From positions 62,001 through 126,000 of the forward strand of contig NZ_JABTEZ010000002.1 in assembly GCF_015711605.1 (NCBI RefSeq): a stretch of 64,000 bases of DNA. The letters run 5' to 3'. Shown here in pieces: positions 8,223-17,865 of the stretch (its first letter is position 1; each line of letters starts with the position of its first letter). Made by a program: the position numbers and the translations under genes. The notes below the pieces were generated by a model. The model was not told the origin of the DNA. It worked only from the letters and a program-made list of their open reading frames with translations, and did not search any database. The DNA comes from Planomonospora sp. ID67723. Lineage in GTDB: Bacteria; Actinomycetota; Actinomycetes; Streptosporangiales; Streptosporangiaceae.

Positions 8223-9707
8223 TCAGGCGCCGGGATAGTTGCCGCCGCCGTACGCCGCGTCGAGGGCGTCGTAGTCGGGGGTGAAGCCCTTCTTCGGGAT
8301 GGACTCGGCGAACTCCACGTGCCGGGGCTTCTTGTAGGAGGCGAGCTGCCCCCGCACGTGCTCGGCGAGCTCCTCGGCCGAGGCCGTCTCCCCGGCCCCG
8401 AGCACCACGACGGCCTTCACCGCCTGGTGCCACCGCTCGTCGGGCACGCCGATGACCGCGGCGTCGGTGACGGCGGGATGGGACTTCAGCACCCGCTCGA
8501 CCTCGGCCGGGTAGACGTTCTCGTTACCTGACTTGATCATGCGCAGCCGGGGGCCGATGAAGGTGATCGTGCCGTCGGCCTCGCGGCGGCCGAGGTCGCC
8601 GGTGTGGTGCCAGCCGCCCCGGGTCTTGGCCTCGTTCAGCTCCGGCCGGTTGAGGTAGCCGGAGAAGAGCGACTTGCCGCGCGCGCAGATCTCCCCGGTC
8701 TCGCCCGGGGGGACCTCGCTCCCGTCCGGGGCGAGGATGCGGACCTGCACCAGCGGTGACGGCCGCCCGGCGAACCCGGCGGCGCCCGGCGCCAGGCCGA
8801 GGAAGGTCAGCATGCCGCCCACCTCGGTCTGGCCGTATCCGCCCATCTTGGAGCGGCACCACGGGGAGTCGTCCACGGTCGTCATCGCGTCCCACTCGTC
8901 GGAGTGCGAGACGAAGCGCAGCGAGGACAGGTCGTACTTGCCGCCCGCGTTGGCGGCCACCACGGCGTCGATCATCTGGCCGAACAGGAACGCCTGGGTC
9001 ACCTTCTCCGCGTCGACCAGGCGGCAGACCTCCTCGGCGTCGAACGCCGGGGTGAACACGTTGGTCCCGCCGATCTGCAATGTGGCCAGGCAGAACATCA
9101 TCGTCCCGACGTGGAAGAGCGGGCCGTTGTTCAGGAAGGTGAACCCCGGCTCCATCTGCCGGACCACCAGCAGTGAGGTGCTGTGCGCGACCAGCGCGGC
9201 GCTGCTGAGCAGGGCCGCGCTGGGGCGGCCGTCGAAGGCGGCGGTGTAGAGCGCGAGCACGGGCGCGGTGTCGTCCGTGAAACCGGGATCGGCGGTTGAC
9301 CCGCCCGCGAGGAACTCCTCGTAACCGGCGCCCGCCGGGATCCAGCCGTCCGCGCTGAGCGCGGCGATGGTCTCGGAGGGCTCCCAGACCACGACCTTCG
9401 GCGTCAGGTCCGCCAGCACGAAGGCCAGCTCGTCGGCGGACTGCCGCCAGTTGGCCGGGCAGAAGACCGCGCCGAGCCGGGACGAGGCGAGCAGCAGCTC
9501 CAGCACCGCGTGCGAGTTCTGGCCGAGCCAGAGCACCCGCTCCCCGGCCGCGACCCCCCGGGCGGCCAGCGCGTTCGCCAGGCGGGTGACCCGCGCGTCG
9601 AGTTCGGGGTAGGTGAGCCGCACCTCGCCGTCCACCACCGCGGTCACCTGCGGGCGGCTGCGGGCGTGCTCGGCGAGGACGTCGGACAGGGTGAGCTGGT
9701 GGATCAT
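8223..9707 (-). CDS. Acyl-CoA synthetase (AMP-binding) with divergent P-loop
   Basis: This 494-residue ANL-superfamily ligase would activate a carboxylic acid to acyl-AMP and then acyl-CoA. Visible motifs are YGQTEVGG (A5), HHTGDLGR (A7), the hinge/NENVYPAEVE region (A8) and a C-terminal lysine in ESIPKKGF (A10). The usual P-loop TSGTTGxPKG is replaced by YTAAFDGRPSAALLS, without the lysine. The intact remainder suggests a functional subfamily rather than decay. It lies 22 bp downstream of the LLM oxidoreductase gene in the same operon, with GGAGG before its ATG. KstR2-like site D controls the pair. Confidence 0.9.
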   Translation of the reverse strand: MIHQLTLSDVLAEHARSRPQVTAVVDGEVRLTYPELDARVTRLANALAARGVAAGERVLWLGQNSHAVLELLLASSRLGAVFCPANWRQSADELAFVLADLTPKVVVWEPSETIAALSADGWIPAGAGYEEFLAGGSTADPGFTDDTAPVLALYTAAFDGRPSAALLSSAALVAHSTSLLVVRQMEPGFTFLNNGPLFHVGTMMFCLATLQIGGTNVFTPAFDAEEVCRLVDAEKVTQAFLFGQMIDAVVAANAGGKYDLSSLRFVSHSDEWDAMTTVDDSPWCRSKMGGYGQTEVGGMLTFLGLAPGAAGFAGRPSPLVQVRILAPDGSEVPPGETGEICARGKSLFSGYLNRPELNEAKTRGGWHHTGDLGRREADGTITFIGPRLRMIKSGNENVYPAEVERVLKSHPAVTDAAVIGVPDERWHQAVKAVVVLGAGETASAEELAEHVRGQLASYKKPRHVEFAESIPKKGFTPDYDALDAAYGGGNYPGA

Positions 9708-9729
9708 CGCGCCTCCTGGGGGACGGGGA

Positions 9730-10788
9730 CTACTGGAACGCGGGCATGACCTCTGCGGCGAAGAACCGCATGACCTTCTTCATGTCGTCCAGCGGCATCG
9801 GCCGGGTGCTGCCGAAGTCGCAGAGCAGGTTGGCGAAGCCGGCCTCCTGGAGCAGCCTGATCTGCCCGATCACCCGCTCCGGGTCGCCGATGACCTCCAG
9901 TTGCTCCCAGCGGAAGTCGTTGGAGACCGAGCCGCCCTTGAGATAGCGGTCCTGGTAGTACTCGAAGCCCTGCGCGGCCTTGCCGGTCCTCGGGTCGATC
10001 GGCGCGCTCCTGGCGTTGAAGATCCGGCCACGGTCGAACATCGCCTCGAAGCGGGCCTGGTCCTCGCGGGCCTGCTCGGCGGTCGGGGCGACGTAGACGC
10101 TGCGGGCGACGACCAGCTCCGCCTTGGCCACGTCGTACCCGGCCCGCTGCGCGGTCTCCCGCCAGGTCTCCGCGGCCCGCACCACCTTGCGGAACGGCGC
10201 GGCCGGGTCGGCGAGGACGGGCAGGCCGCGCTCGGCGTACATGGTCACGGTCTCCGGCGAGACCGCCGCCACGTGGATCGGCGGGTGCGGGTCCTGCACG
10301 GGCCGGGGGACCAGCTCGACCTCGGCGCCGGTCCGGTAGAACTTGCCCTCGTGCCGGAAGGCGGGGCTGGTCCACAGGCCGAGGACCACCTCCAGCGCCT
10401 CGTTGAACCGGTCGCGGGCCTCGGCCAGGTCGATGCCGAAGCCCTCGAACTCGAAGCTCTGGTATCCGCGCCCGATGCCCAGCTCCAGCCGCCCGCCGGA
10501 GAGCAGGTCCACCATGGCCGCCTCCTCGGCGACGTGGACCGGGTTGTGCAGCGGCAGGACCACGATCCCGGTGCCCAACCGGAGCCGCTCGGTGCGGGCG
10601 GCCAGGTGGGAGAGCATGGTGAACAGGTTCGGCACCACCCCGTAGTCGCGGAAGTGGTGCTCGGCCAGCCGCACCCCGGTGAACCCCAGCTCCTCGGCGA
10701 GCTCCGCCAGCTCCAGGTGGTAGTCGTAGACCTCCTTGAAACTCTGGCCGTCGAACCGGTGGAAGAGGTGGAAGGTCGAGAACTTCAT
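9730..10788 (-). CDS. LLM-class flavin-dependent oxidoreductase
   Basis: This 352-residue bacterial luciferase-like monooxygenase has the TIM-barrel pattern of the family: AEHHFRDYG near residue 44, GTGIVVLPLHNP, and GGRLELGIGRGYQ. Members use FMN or F420; the cofactor cannot be told with certainty here. It is the first gene of an operon with the acyl-CoA synthetase. Perfect palindromic site D lies 69-84 bp upstream of the ATG. Oxidation of a lipid or terpenoid intermediate before or after CoA activation is plausible (inference). Confidence 0.92.
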   Translation of the reverse strand: MKFSTFHLFHRFDGQSFKEVYDYHLELAELAEELGFTGVRLAEHHFRDYGVVPNLFTMLSHLAARTERLRLGTGIVVLPLHNPVHVAEEAAMVDLLSGGRLELGIGRGYQSFEFEGFGIDLAEARDRFNEALEVVLGLWTSPAFRHEGKFYRTGAEVELVPRPVQDPHPPIHVAAVSPETVTMYAERGLPVLADPAAPFRKVVRAAETWRETAQRAGYDVAKAELVVARSVYVAPTAEQAREDQARFEAMFDRGRIFNARSAPIDPRTGKAAQGFEYYQDRYLKGGSVSNDFRWEQLEVIGDPERVIGQIRLLQEAGFANLLCDFGSTRPMPLDDMKKVMRFFAAEVMPAFQ

Positions 10789-10855
10789 CGGCTGTCCCCT
10801 GGCGGTCGTCTCCGTGTGTCCCGTTCCGCGCTCCGGGTACGGCTGGCCGTACGAA

Positions 10856-10872
10856 ACCAAGCGCTCGCTTGG
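10856..10872. promoter_or_regulatory. KstR2-like operator, site D (perfect palindrome)
   Basis: CCAAGCGCTCGCTTGG (10857-10872) is a perfect 16-bp inverted repeat. The overlapping ACCAAGCGCTCGCT fits AnCAAGnnCTTGnT with one mismatch. It lies between the divergent LLM oxidoreductase and S33 hydrolase genes and is the best-formed of the related sites. Confidence 0.65.
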
Positions 10873-10971
10873 GAGCGTATCAGTGGTTGCCGCGGACGGT
10901 CCAGGTGAGCGACCGCGCGGGGATCCCGGCCGCGAACGCCCGCGCCGCCGGGAACGGGTACCGTTTCGCGG

Positions 10972-12225
10972 ATGACCGTCCTGCTGCCCGGCGTCGCCCT
11001 GACCGACCACGTCTTCACCGTCCCCCTCGACCACGCCGACCCCGGCGGGCCGGAGATCGAGGTGTTCGCCCGGGAGGCGGTCGATCCGGCGAGGCGGGAC
11101 CACGACCTGCCCTGGCTGCTGTTCCTGCAGGGCGGTCCGGGAGGCAAGTCCCCGCGGCCGACGGCGGCCGACGGCTGGCTGGGCCACGCGCTGAAGACCC
11201 ACCGGGTGCTCCTGCTCGACCAGCGGGGGACCGGCCGCAGCACCCCCGCCACGGCCGCCACCCTGACGGGGACCGACGCGCAGATCGCCGCCTACCTCAG
11301 GAACTTCCGGGCCGACGCGATCGTCGCCGACGCCGAGCTGATCCGCAGGAGGCTCTGCGGGGACCGGCCGTGGGAGACGCTCGGCCAGAGCTACGGCGGG
11401 TTCATCACCCTCACCTACCTGTCGCGGGCCCCCGAGGGCCTCAAGGCCTGCCACGTCACCGGAGGGCTGCCCGGCCTGACGGCCACCGCCGACGACGTCT
11501 ACTCCCGCACCTACCCCCGGGTCCGCGCCAAGGTGGACCGCTTCTTCGCCCGCTACCCCGGTGACAGCGCCCGCCTGGACGCCATAGCCGACCACCTGCG
11601 CGGGGAGGAGGTGCTGCTGCCCGACGGGGACGTGCTGACCGTGCGCCGCCTGCAGACGCTGGGCATGTGCCTGGGCACCGGCGACGGCGCCGAGTACCTG
11701 CACTGGCTCCTCGACGAGGCCTGGACCGGCGGCGAGCTGTCGGCCGTGTTCCGCTACGAGGTCATGACGGCCACCGGCTTCGTGGGCAACCCGCTGTACG
11801 CGGTCCTGCACGAGCCGATCTACGCTCAGGGCGCCGCCTCCGCGTGGTCGGCGCACCGGCTGCGGCCGGAGGAGTTCGCCGAGGACGCCCGCCCGCTGCT
11901 GCCCACCGGGGAGATGATCTACCCCTGGATGTTCGACGAGATCGCCGCCCTGCGCCCCTTCAGGGGCGCCGCCGAGATCCTCGCCGCCGCCGACTGGCCC
12001 GCCCTTTACGACCCGGTACGGCTGGCCGCCAACCGGGTGCCCGTGGCCGCCGCCGTCTACTACGACGACATGTACGTCGACGAGCGCCTGTCCATGGAGA
12101 CCGCCCGCGCGGTCGGGGGCGTGCGGGCCTGGGTGACCAACGAGTGGGAGCACGACGGCGTTCGGGTCTCCGGCGGCAGGGTCCTGGCCCGGCTCATGGA
12201 CATGGCCGGGCCAGGGGGCTGCTGA
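10972..12225 (+). CDS. Alpha/beta hydrolase, S33 proline iminopeptidase-like
   Basis: This 417-residue serine hydrolase has the S33 family marks: oxyanion-hole segment QGGPGGKS, DQRGTGRS, nucleophile elbow GQSYGG, the acidic residue in the YYDDMYVD region, and the catalytic His in NEWEHDGVR. Such enzymes remove N-terminal proline or related residues from peptides. There is no signal peptide, so it is cytoplasmic. It is transcribed away from the LLM operon; site D is about 100 bp upstream but may not control it. A stem-loop follows its stop. Confidence 0.92.
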   Translation: MTVLLPGVALTDHVFTVPLDHADPGGPEIEVFAREAVDPARRDHDLPWLLFLQGGPGGKSPRPTAADGWLGHALKTHRVLLLDQRGTGRSTPATAATLTGTDAQIAAYLRNFRADAIVADAELIRRRLCGDRPWETLGQSYGGFITLTYLSRAPEGLKACHVTGGLPGLTATADDVYSRTYPRVRAKVDRFFARYPGDSARLDAIADHLRGEEVLLPDGDVLTVRRLQTLGMCLGTGDGAEYLHWLLDEAWTGGELSAVFRYEVMTATGFVGNPLYAVLHEPIYAQGAASAWSAHRLRPEEFAEDARPLLPTGEMIYPWMFDEIAALRPFRGAAEILAAADWPALYDPVRLAANRVPVAAAVYYDDMYVDERLSMETARAVGGVRAWVTNEWEHDGVRVSGGRVLARLMDMAGPGGC

Positions 12226-12239
12226 CCGGCACCGTCGGC

Positions 12240-12274
12240 GGCCGGCACTGCCCGGGACCCCGGCCGTGCCGGCC
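12240..12274. terminator. Bidirectional stem-loop terminator
   Basis: Perfect 9-bp arms GGCCGGCAC (12240-12248) and GTGCCGGCC (12266-12274) lie in the gap between the convergent S33 hydrolase and VanX-like genes. Confidence 0.55.
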
Positions 12275-12277
12275 GGG

Positions 12278-12961
12278 CTACGCGCCCGGGCGGCCGGCGC
12301 GTGTCGCGGGGACCAGGTCGACCTGGCCGTGGACGGCCGCCGGGGCCCCGGTGCTCCAGGCCCAGTAGCGGTCACCGTACGACCAGTGCCACCACTCGGT
12401 GGGGTAGTTGACGAACCCGGCACCGGTCAGCACCTCGCTCAGGACCGCCCGGTTGCGGCGGGCCTGGGGGGTGATGTTGCCCGCGTCCGTGTAGCACGCG
12501 TCGTCGCTCTCCTCCGGGCTGGCGTTGACCTCGGTGCCCATGTCCAGTTCGATGCCGTCCCGGGTGCACAGGGTGAGGTCCACCGCGGCTCCGCAGACGT
12601 GCGGGCCGATGTGGGGAGGCGACAGGGAGCGGCTCGCCTGCACGTAGAGGTGCTCGTCGGACCAGTCCGGATTGGCCTCGCGGAGCCTGCCGGCGTAGGC
12701 CCGGAAGTACTGCTCCTGCAGGGCGAGCGGCCGGTAGCCCTCGACGATGAGCAGCCGCAGCCCGTCGGGCAGGTGCTTCTGGGCCCGCAGCAGCCGCTCG
12801 ACGTGCCCCTGGCGCAGGTGGGCGTACGCGCCGTCGGGATCGGCCAGGCGCCCGTCCAGCAGGAGGTCCGGCACCGGCCGGAGGTCGGTGAGGGGTTCGC
12901 CCCGTTCCTCGACCGGGATCGAGGAGATGCGGGGATCCGACATGAGGACGATCTCTTGCAC
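12278..12961 (-). CDS. M15 family D-Ala-D-Ala dipeptidase, VanX-like
   Basis: The 227-residue product has the zinc dipeptidase signature: EGYRP (catalytic Arg), GPHVCGAAVD (the SxHxxGxAxD zinc motif with Ser changed to Gly) and TEWWH carrying the catalytic Glu and third zinc ligand. The reaction is hydrolysis of D-Ala-D-Ala or similar dipeptides. No vanH/vanA neighbours are present, so a role in peptidoglycan recycling is more likely than glycopeptide resistance. No signal peptide is seen. The GTG start at 12961 has GGGAG six bases upstream; an ATG at 12943 is the alternative. Confidence 0.9.
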   Translation of the reverse strand: MQEIVLMSDPRISSIPVEERGEPLTDLRPVPDLLLDGRLADPDGAYAHLRQGHVERLLRAQKHLPDGLRLLIVEGYRPLALQEQYFRAYAGRLREANPDWSDEHLYVQASRSLSPPHIGPHVCGAAVDLTLCTRDGIELDMGTEVNASPEESDDACYTDAGNITPQARRNRAVLSEVLTGAGFVNYPTEWWHWSYGDRYWAWSTGAPAAVHGQVDLVPATRAGRPGA

Positions 12962-13116
12962 TGTGCGCTCCCAGAGGTGAGGCGGGGCCCACCGCCTGGA
13001 ACGTCATCCTGCGGGCGTACGGCGATGGACGAGACCACCGCCAGAGTCCGCCGGAGTTCTACAAGTTCACTGTAAAAACACGCCAGACGCCCACCCGCGG
13101 TTCGAGTGGGCGCGCA

Positions 13117-16100
13117 TCACTCCAGGCCGGACAGCTCGCCGTACTCGCGGACCCCGAATTCGGCGAAGACGGCGAGGGCCTCGGAGCGGAGGGTCCGGGC
13201 GGTCCGCGCCTCGCCGGCCGCCTCGTGGACGGCGGCCAGATCCCGCACCGTGCGGGCGCGGAACAGCGGCAGCTCCAGCGCCTCCCACAGCTCGACGGAC
13301 CGGTGCAGCCAGGTCAGCGCCGGGCCGTACCGGCCGCAGGCCAGATGCAGCTCCCCGATCGTGCGCTGGATGAGCGCCGTGCCGAACCTGTCGCGGTGCT
13401 GCTCGCACACTCTCAGCGCCTCCATGAGGCCGGGCAGGACCGAGGGACCGCGTCCGAGCCGGATGCGGGTCTTGGCGAGCGACTGGACGGCGTAGGCCGT
13501 CATCAGCGTGTCACCCGCCTCCTCCAGCAGGACGACCGCCTGCTCGCACAACGCCTCCGCCGGGACGAGGTCGCCCGAGGCGCGGTGGACCAGCCCGGCC
13601 GAGCGCAGGGTCAGGCCCTCGCCCCGCTTGCTGCCCAGCCTGCGGTACGCGCCCAGCGCCTCCTCCAGCAGGGACCGCGCGCCCCCGAAGTCGCCCTGTT
13701 CGAGCAGCACCGCCCCCGCCAGCCGGTTGACGTAGCCGATGCCGGCGTCGTCGCCGAGCTCCAGGAAGGTCGCGCCCGCCTCCCGAAGACGGGCCGAGGC
13801 CCGGGCCAGGTCGCCCTGCTCCCGGCAGGCGACGCCGATGCCGGCGACCGCCACCGCCTCCCCGTGGACGTCGCCGCCCTCGCGCAGCGGCGGCAGGGCC
13901 TGGCGGAAGAACACCTGCGCCTCCGGGTAGCGGTCCTGCCTGCACCGCAACTGCCCGAGTCCCACCAGCAGGGTGGCCTCGCCCAGGACGTTCCCGGTCC
14001 GCCGCGCGGCCTCCAGCGCCGCCTCGTGGGTGCGCCGCCACTCCTCGAAGCGGGTGTCCACCGAGAACGACGACGAGCACAGCGCGGCGGCCACCTCGCA
14101 GGTCACCTCGCTGAGGTCCATCGCGGCGGCCCGTTCCACGGCGACGACGAGCGCCGGGGCCTCCGCGGCGAACCACGCGGTCATGTCACGGGCCGCCCGG
14201 CCGGGGGGCGCGGAGCCGGCGGGCCTGGCCGTGGTGTAACCGCGGCGCAGCGAGAGGGCGCCCGAGGGGCTGGCCGCGGACGCCTGCATGATCAGCCACA
14301 GCCACCCGCCCAGCGCCCGGGTCACCGCCGCCGCCCGTTCCGCGACGGGCTCCTCCGCCTCCGCGCGCTCGGCCGCGTACACGCGCAGCAGGTCGTGCAG
14401 CCGGTAGCGGCCCTGACCCGCGACGTCGACGGTGACGTGGTCGATGAGCTGGGCGTCCATCAGCCGCTCGACGACCTCCTCCCCGTCCTCCTCCGGTACG
14501 TCCAGAAGCGCGCCGACGACCCACGACGCGAAGTCGGGCACGCCCAGCAGCCCGAGCCGGCGGAACGCCGTCTTGGCGACCTCGTCGAGCCCCTGGTAGC
14601 TCAGCGCCACGCTCGCCCGCACCTCCAGGTCGCCCGCGGTGAGCTCGTCGAGGCGGCGGCGCTCGTCGGTCAGGCGGGTGGCGAGCGTCGTGAGCGGCCA
14701 GTGCGGGCGCGCGGCCAGCCGCGCGCCCGCCGTACGGAGCGCCAGCGGCAGGTGGCCGCAGAGCCGGACGATCCGCTCGGCGGCCTCGTGCTCGGTGTGG
14801 ACGCGCTCGGGCCCGGCGATGCGAGCCAGGAGATCGACGGAGGCCTCGGCGCCGAGGACGTCCAGATCGCTCAGCCGGGTCCCGTCCAGCCCGGCCAGTC
14901 TCGGGCGCGCCGTGACCAGGGCCGCGCAGGTCCGGCTGCCCGGAAGCAGGGGGCGGACCTGCTGCTCGGCGCCCGCGTCGTCGAGGACGACGAGCACCCG
15001 GCGCTCGGCCAGCGCGCTCCGGTAGGCGTCGATTCGCTCCTGGAGCGTGTCGGGGATCGCTCCGGGCGGCACCCCGAGAGCCCGCAGGAACCGCCCGAGC
15101 ACCTCCAGAGGGGGCGCGGGCGAGCCGGTGACGCCGCGCAGGTCCGCGTACAGCCGCCCGTCGGGGTACGCCGCGGCGACCTGGTGCGCGACCCTCACCG
15201 CGAGGGTGGACTTGCCCACCCCGCCCTTGCCGGAGATGACGCACACCGTCATGGCGTCGCCGGGCGCGGTCAGGGCGGCGGACAGCTCGCCGAGCTGCTT
15301 GTCGCGTCCGGTGAAGTCGGCGATGTCCCGCGGGAGCTGGTTGGGGACGTGGACGGCCGGCTCGGCGGGCGGGGCGGGAGCCGGGGGGAGGGCGGACGCG
15401 GGCGGGCGCCGCGGTGAGGCGACCGGGGCCGGCCTCACCGGCGGAACCGGCGTGGCCAGCGACGGATCCGCCCGCAGCATCGCCTCGTACAGGCTCCGCA
15501 GCTCCGCACAGGGATCGACGCCCAGCTCGTCGGCGAGCGTCCGCCTCCCCTCGTGGTAGACGCCTATCGCGTCCGCCTGGCGGCCCAGCTTGTACAGGGC
15601 CTTCATGAGGTGCGCGCGGAGCCGCTCGCGCGTGGGGTGGTTCCTCACCAGCTCGGCCAGCTCGGCGACGGTCTCGGCCTCCCTGCCGAGCGCCAGCTCG
15701 GCCCCGACCCGCTCCTCGAGGACCGACAGCCGGATCTCCTCCAGCCGCTCCGCCTCGCCGCGCAGCGCGTTGCCGATCCCGCCGAGGGCGCTTCCCCTCC
15801 ACAACGCCAGCGCCTCGCGCAGCTCGGCGGCGGCGGATTCGTGATCGTCGTCGGCGGCGTGGCGGCGGCCGGCCGCGACCGTCCGCTCGAACACCTCCAC
15901 ATCCAGCTGCCCGGAGCGGACCCGGGCCGCGTAACCGGGCAGCCGCGTCTCGATCAGGTGCTCCTCACCGGCCGAGGCGAACTCTCTGCGCAATCCGTAC
16001 ACATAGGTCTGGATGAGCGCGTGCGCACTGGCCGGAGGCTCCTTCTCCCAGAGGACGTCCACCAGACGTCCGACGGAGACCACCCTGCCCGCGCCCAGCA

Positions 16101-16197
16101 GCAGAGTGGCCAGCAGGGCTCGCGGCTTCGGGCCTCCCAGCGCGAGGCGCCGCTCTCCCTGCCACGCCTCAACCGGACCGAGCAGGCGAAGTTCCAA
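13117..16197 (-). CDS. AfsR/SARP-type regulator with NB-ARC and TPR domains
   Basis: This 1026-residue large SARP has an N-terminal OmpR-like winged helix (1-95, opening LELRLLGPVEAW), a BTAD helical domain (about 100-250), a Pro/Ala-rich linker (about 255-290), an NB-ARC ATPase with P-loop GKGGVGKST near residue 326 and VLVVLDDAG as Walker B, and C-terminal TPR repeats (about 690-1000). Such proteins activate secondary metabolism or development. The start is TTG: GGAGG lies 4 bases before the TTG at 16197, while the preceding TTG at 16200 is too close. It is divergent from the CHAP hydrolase gene, and about 10 kb from the NRPS-PKS operon, so a direct link to that cluster is not shown. Confidence 0.93.
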   Translation of the reverse strand: MELRLLGPVEAWQGERRLALGGPKPRALLATLLLGAGRVVSVGRLVDVLWEKEPPASAHALIQTYVYGLRREFASAGEEHLIETRLPGYAARVRSGQLDVEVFERTVAAGRRHAADDDHESAAAELREALALWRGSALGGIGNALRGEAERLEEIRLSVLEERVGAELALGREAETVAELAELVRNHPTRERLRAHLMKALYKLGRQADAIGVYHEGRRTLADELGVDPCAELRSLYEAMLRADPSLATPVPPVRPAPVASPRRPPASALPPAPAPPAEPAVHVPNQLPRDIADFTGRDKQLGELSAALTAPGDAMTVCVISGKGGVGKSTLAVRVAHQVAAAYPDGRLYADLRGVTGSPAPPLEVLGRFLRALGVPPGAIPDTLQERIDAYRSALAERRVLVVLDDAGAEQQVRPLLPGSRTCAALVTARPRLAGLDGTRLSDLDVLGAEASVDLLARIAGPERVHTEHEAAERIVRLCGHLPLALRTAGARLAARPHWPLTTLATRLTDERRRLDELTAGDLEVRASVALSYQGLDEVAKTAFRRLGLLGVPDFASWVVGALLDVPEEDGEEVVERLMDAQLIDHVTVDVAGQGRYRLHDLLRVYAAERAEAEEPVAERAAAVTRALGGWLWLIMQASAASPSGALSLRRGYTTARPAGSAPPGRAARDMTAWFAAEAPALVVAVERAAAMDLSEVTCEVAAALCSSSFSVDTRFEEWRRTHEAALEAARRTGNVLGEATLLVGLGQLRCRQDRYPEAQVFFRQALPPLREGGDVHGEAVAVAGIGVACREQGDLARASARLREAGATFLELGDDAGIGYVNRLAGAVLLEQGDFGGARSLLEEALGAYRRLGSKRGEGLTLRSAGLVHRASGDLVPAEALCEQAVVLLEEAGDTLMTAYAVQSLAKTRIRLGRGPSVLPGLMEALRVCEQHRDRFGTALIQRTIGELHLACGRYGPALTWLHRSVELWEALELPLFRARTVRDLAAVHEAAGEARTARTLRSEALAVFAEFGVREYGELSGLE

Positions 16198-16476
16198 CAA
16201 TCCTCCCCGTATGGCCGTAAACGACCATGCAAGGCAGTCATAGCACCTCGACGTCGTGGACGGAACCTCTTCGGCGGCGTCCGGAATCGACCGGCCGCGG
16301 TGTCTCCGGATGCACCGCCCGGATCCGTCATCCGGCCGCCTTCCCGGCCGCCGCGGCTCTCAGGCGCGGCTCTCGAACGCCTACAGGCGGACCTGGAGCG
16401 TTGTTGCAGAGATCTTGGAGCAGCCGGGGCCAGCCTTTCTCGCAGAGTCCGGCACACCCTGGAGAAAGGACCGGCC

Positions 16477-17865
16477 ATGTTCGAGCCGAACATCCCTCCC
16501 GCGAAGGCGGAGAACCGCTCACGCTTCTTCCGCCGCTTCGGCGCGGGGCTGACCGCCACGGCATTCCTGGGTGCCGGAGCGGTCGCAGGCGGCGGCACGC
16601 CCGCCATGGCGGCAGGCGTGTCCCGCGCCGCCATCGTCTCCGTCGCGCAGGGCCAGCTCGCCAACGGCTCACGCAACCATGAGCAGCCGATGGGCAGCGG
16701 GTGCAACTACTACACCGGATATTTCCGGACCTGGAAACCCGCGGGGGGATGCCCCTCCTCGGACGGGGTGCAGTGGCGCAACAGCGACTGGTGCGCCGAC
16801 TTCGTCAAGTACGTGTGGAAGAACGCCGGCGTGCCCCACGCCGAAGTCCCCGAGGGCAGCGGCGGCGTCCTGACCGGATGGGCGAGTTCCTTCAGGGACT
16901 ACGGCACCAGGCACGGCACCTGGCACACCCGCGCCAGCGGCTACACCCCCCAGCCCGGCGACGCCGTCGTCTTCGACTGGAACAACAACGGCGAGATCGA
17001 CCACGTCGGAATGGTCAAGTCCGCCGACGGCAGCACCGTTCACACCATCGAGGGCAACAGCGGCGACCGCATCAGGGAGAAGAGCTACTCCCGGGGGGAC
17101 GGCGACATCGTGGGGTACTCGGCCCCGGTGGGAGCGGGCTCGGGCTCGCCTGATCTGGGGGTGTTGAACTTCCATCTGTCCGACAGCCAGACCTCGAACG
17201 TGGAGACCCGGCCGGTGATCAACTACGGCAACAGTCCGATGATCCCGATCCGGGGCGACTGGGACGGCGACGGCAAGGACACCGTCAGCGCCTACGACCC
17301 GCGCAGCGGCCGGTTCTACATCAGCAACAACCCGGCCAGCGGCCAGCACGAGTACGCCTTCATGTACGGCAACCCCAACGCGGTGCCGCTGGTGGGCGAC
17401 TGGGACGGCGACGGCAAGGACAACGTGGGAGTGCGCATGGGGATCACCTTCTACCTGCGCACCAGCCCGGTGACCTCCGGAACCGAGACCACGCAGTCGG
17501 TGGCCTACGGCGACGGCCCGATGATCCCGGCGGTGGGGGACTGGGACGGCGACGGCAAGGACACCGTCAGCGCCTACGACCCGCGCAGCGGCCGGTTCTA
17601 CATCAGCAACAACCCGGCCAGCGGCCAGCACGAGTACGCCTTCATGTACGGCAACCCCAACGCGGTGCCGCTGGTGGGCGACTGGGACGGCGACGGCAAG
17701 GACAACGTGGGAGTGCGCATGGGCAACACCTTCTACCTGCGCACCAGCCCGGTGACCACCGGGACCGAGACCACGCACGCGGTGGCCTACGGCGACGGAA
17801 CGGACCTGCCGATCACCGGCGACTGGGACGGCGACGGCAAAGCCAGCCAGGGCGTCGTCCGCTGA
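16477..17865 (+). CDS. Secreted CHAP-domain wall hydrolase with DWDGDG repeat module
   Basis: The 462-residue product has a signal peptide (about 1-46, ending AMAA), a CHAP amidase/endopeptidase domain (about 50-220) with catalytic Cys106 in DWCADF and His176 in DHVGMV, and a repeat module from about 225 to the end. The module has five GDWDGDGK loops that resemble calcium-binding FG-GAP/VCBS-type loops, arranged as two 94-residue tandem units plus a final loop. The expected role is peptidoglycan cleavage, with the module binding wall or calcium. RBS GGAGAAAGGA lies 6 bases before the ATG. The module DNA is nearly identical to that of the next gene. Confidence 0.93.
   Translation: MFEPNIPPAKAENRSRFFRRFGAGLTATAFLGAGAVAGGGTPAMAAGVSRAAIVSVAQGQLANGSRNHEQPMGSGCNYYTGYFRTWKPAGGCPSSDGVQWRNSDWCADFVKYVWKNAGVPHAEVPEGSGGVLTGWASSFRDYGTRHGTWHTRASGYTPQPGDAVVFDWNNNGEIDHVGMVKSADGSTVHTIEGNSGDRIREKSYSRGDGDIVGYSAPVGAGSGSPDLGVLNFHLSDSQTSNVETRPVINYGNSPMIPIRGDWDGDGKDTVSAYDPRSGRFYISNNPASGQHEYAFMYGNPNAVPLVGDWDGDGKDNVGVRMGITFYLRTSPVTSGTETTQSVAYGDGPMIPAVGDWDGDGKDTVSAYDPRSGRFYISNNPASGQHEYAFMYGNPNAVPLVGDWDGDGKDNVGVRMGNTFYLRTSPVTTGTETTHAVAYGDGTDLPITGDWDGDGKASQGVVR

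Noticed and set aside
9730-12423. 897-codon minus-strand frame that contains the LLM protein
   Set aside because: Only the last 352 codons are the LLM protein; the upstream part is antisense to the S33 hydrolase gene and crosses the promoter with site D.
12278-12961. VanX-like gene as sign of a glycopeptide-resistance cluster
   Set aside because: No vanH, vanA or VanRS-type genes are nearby; a single M15 dipeptidase is common in actinomycetes.
13117-16197. SARP as pathway-specific activator of the NRPS-PKS operon
   Set aside because: It is separated from the operon by about 10 kb of unrelated genes, and I saw no SARP heptamer repeats in the operon promoter.
16198-16476. Possible c-di-AMP (ydaO-type) riboswitch before the CHAP gene
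   Set aside because: Such riboswitches often precede actinobacterial wall hydrolases, but I could not find the conserved core elements in this 279-bp leader.
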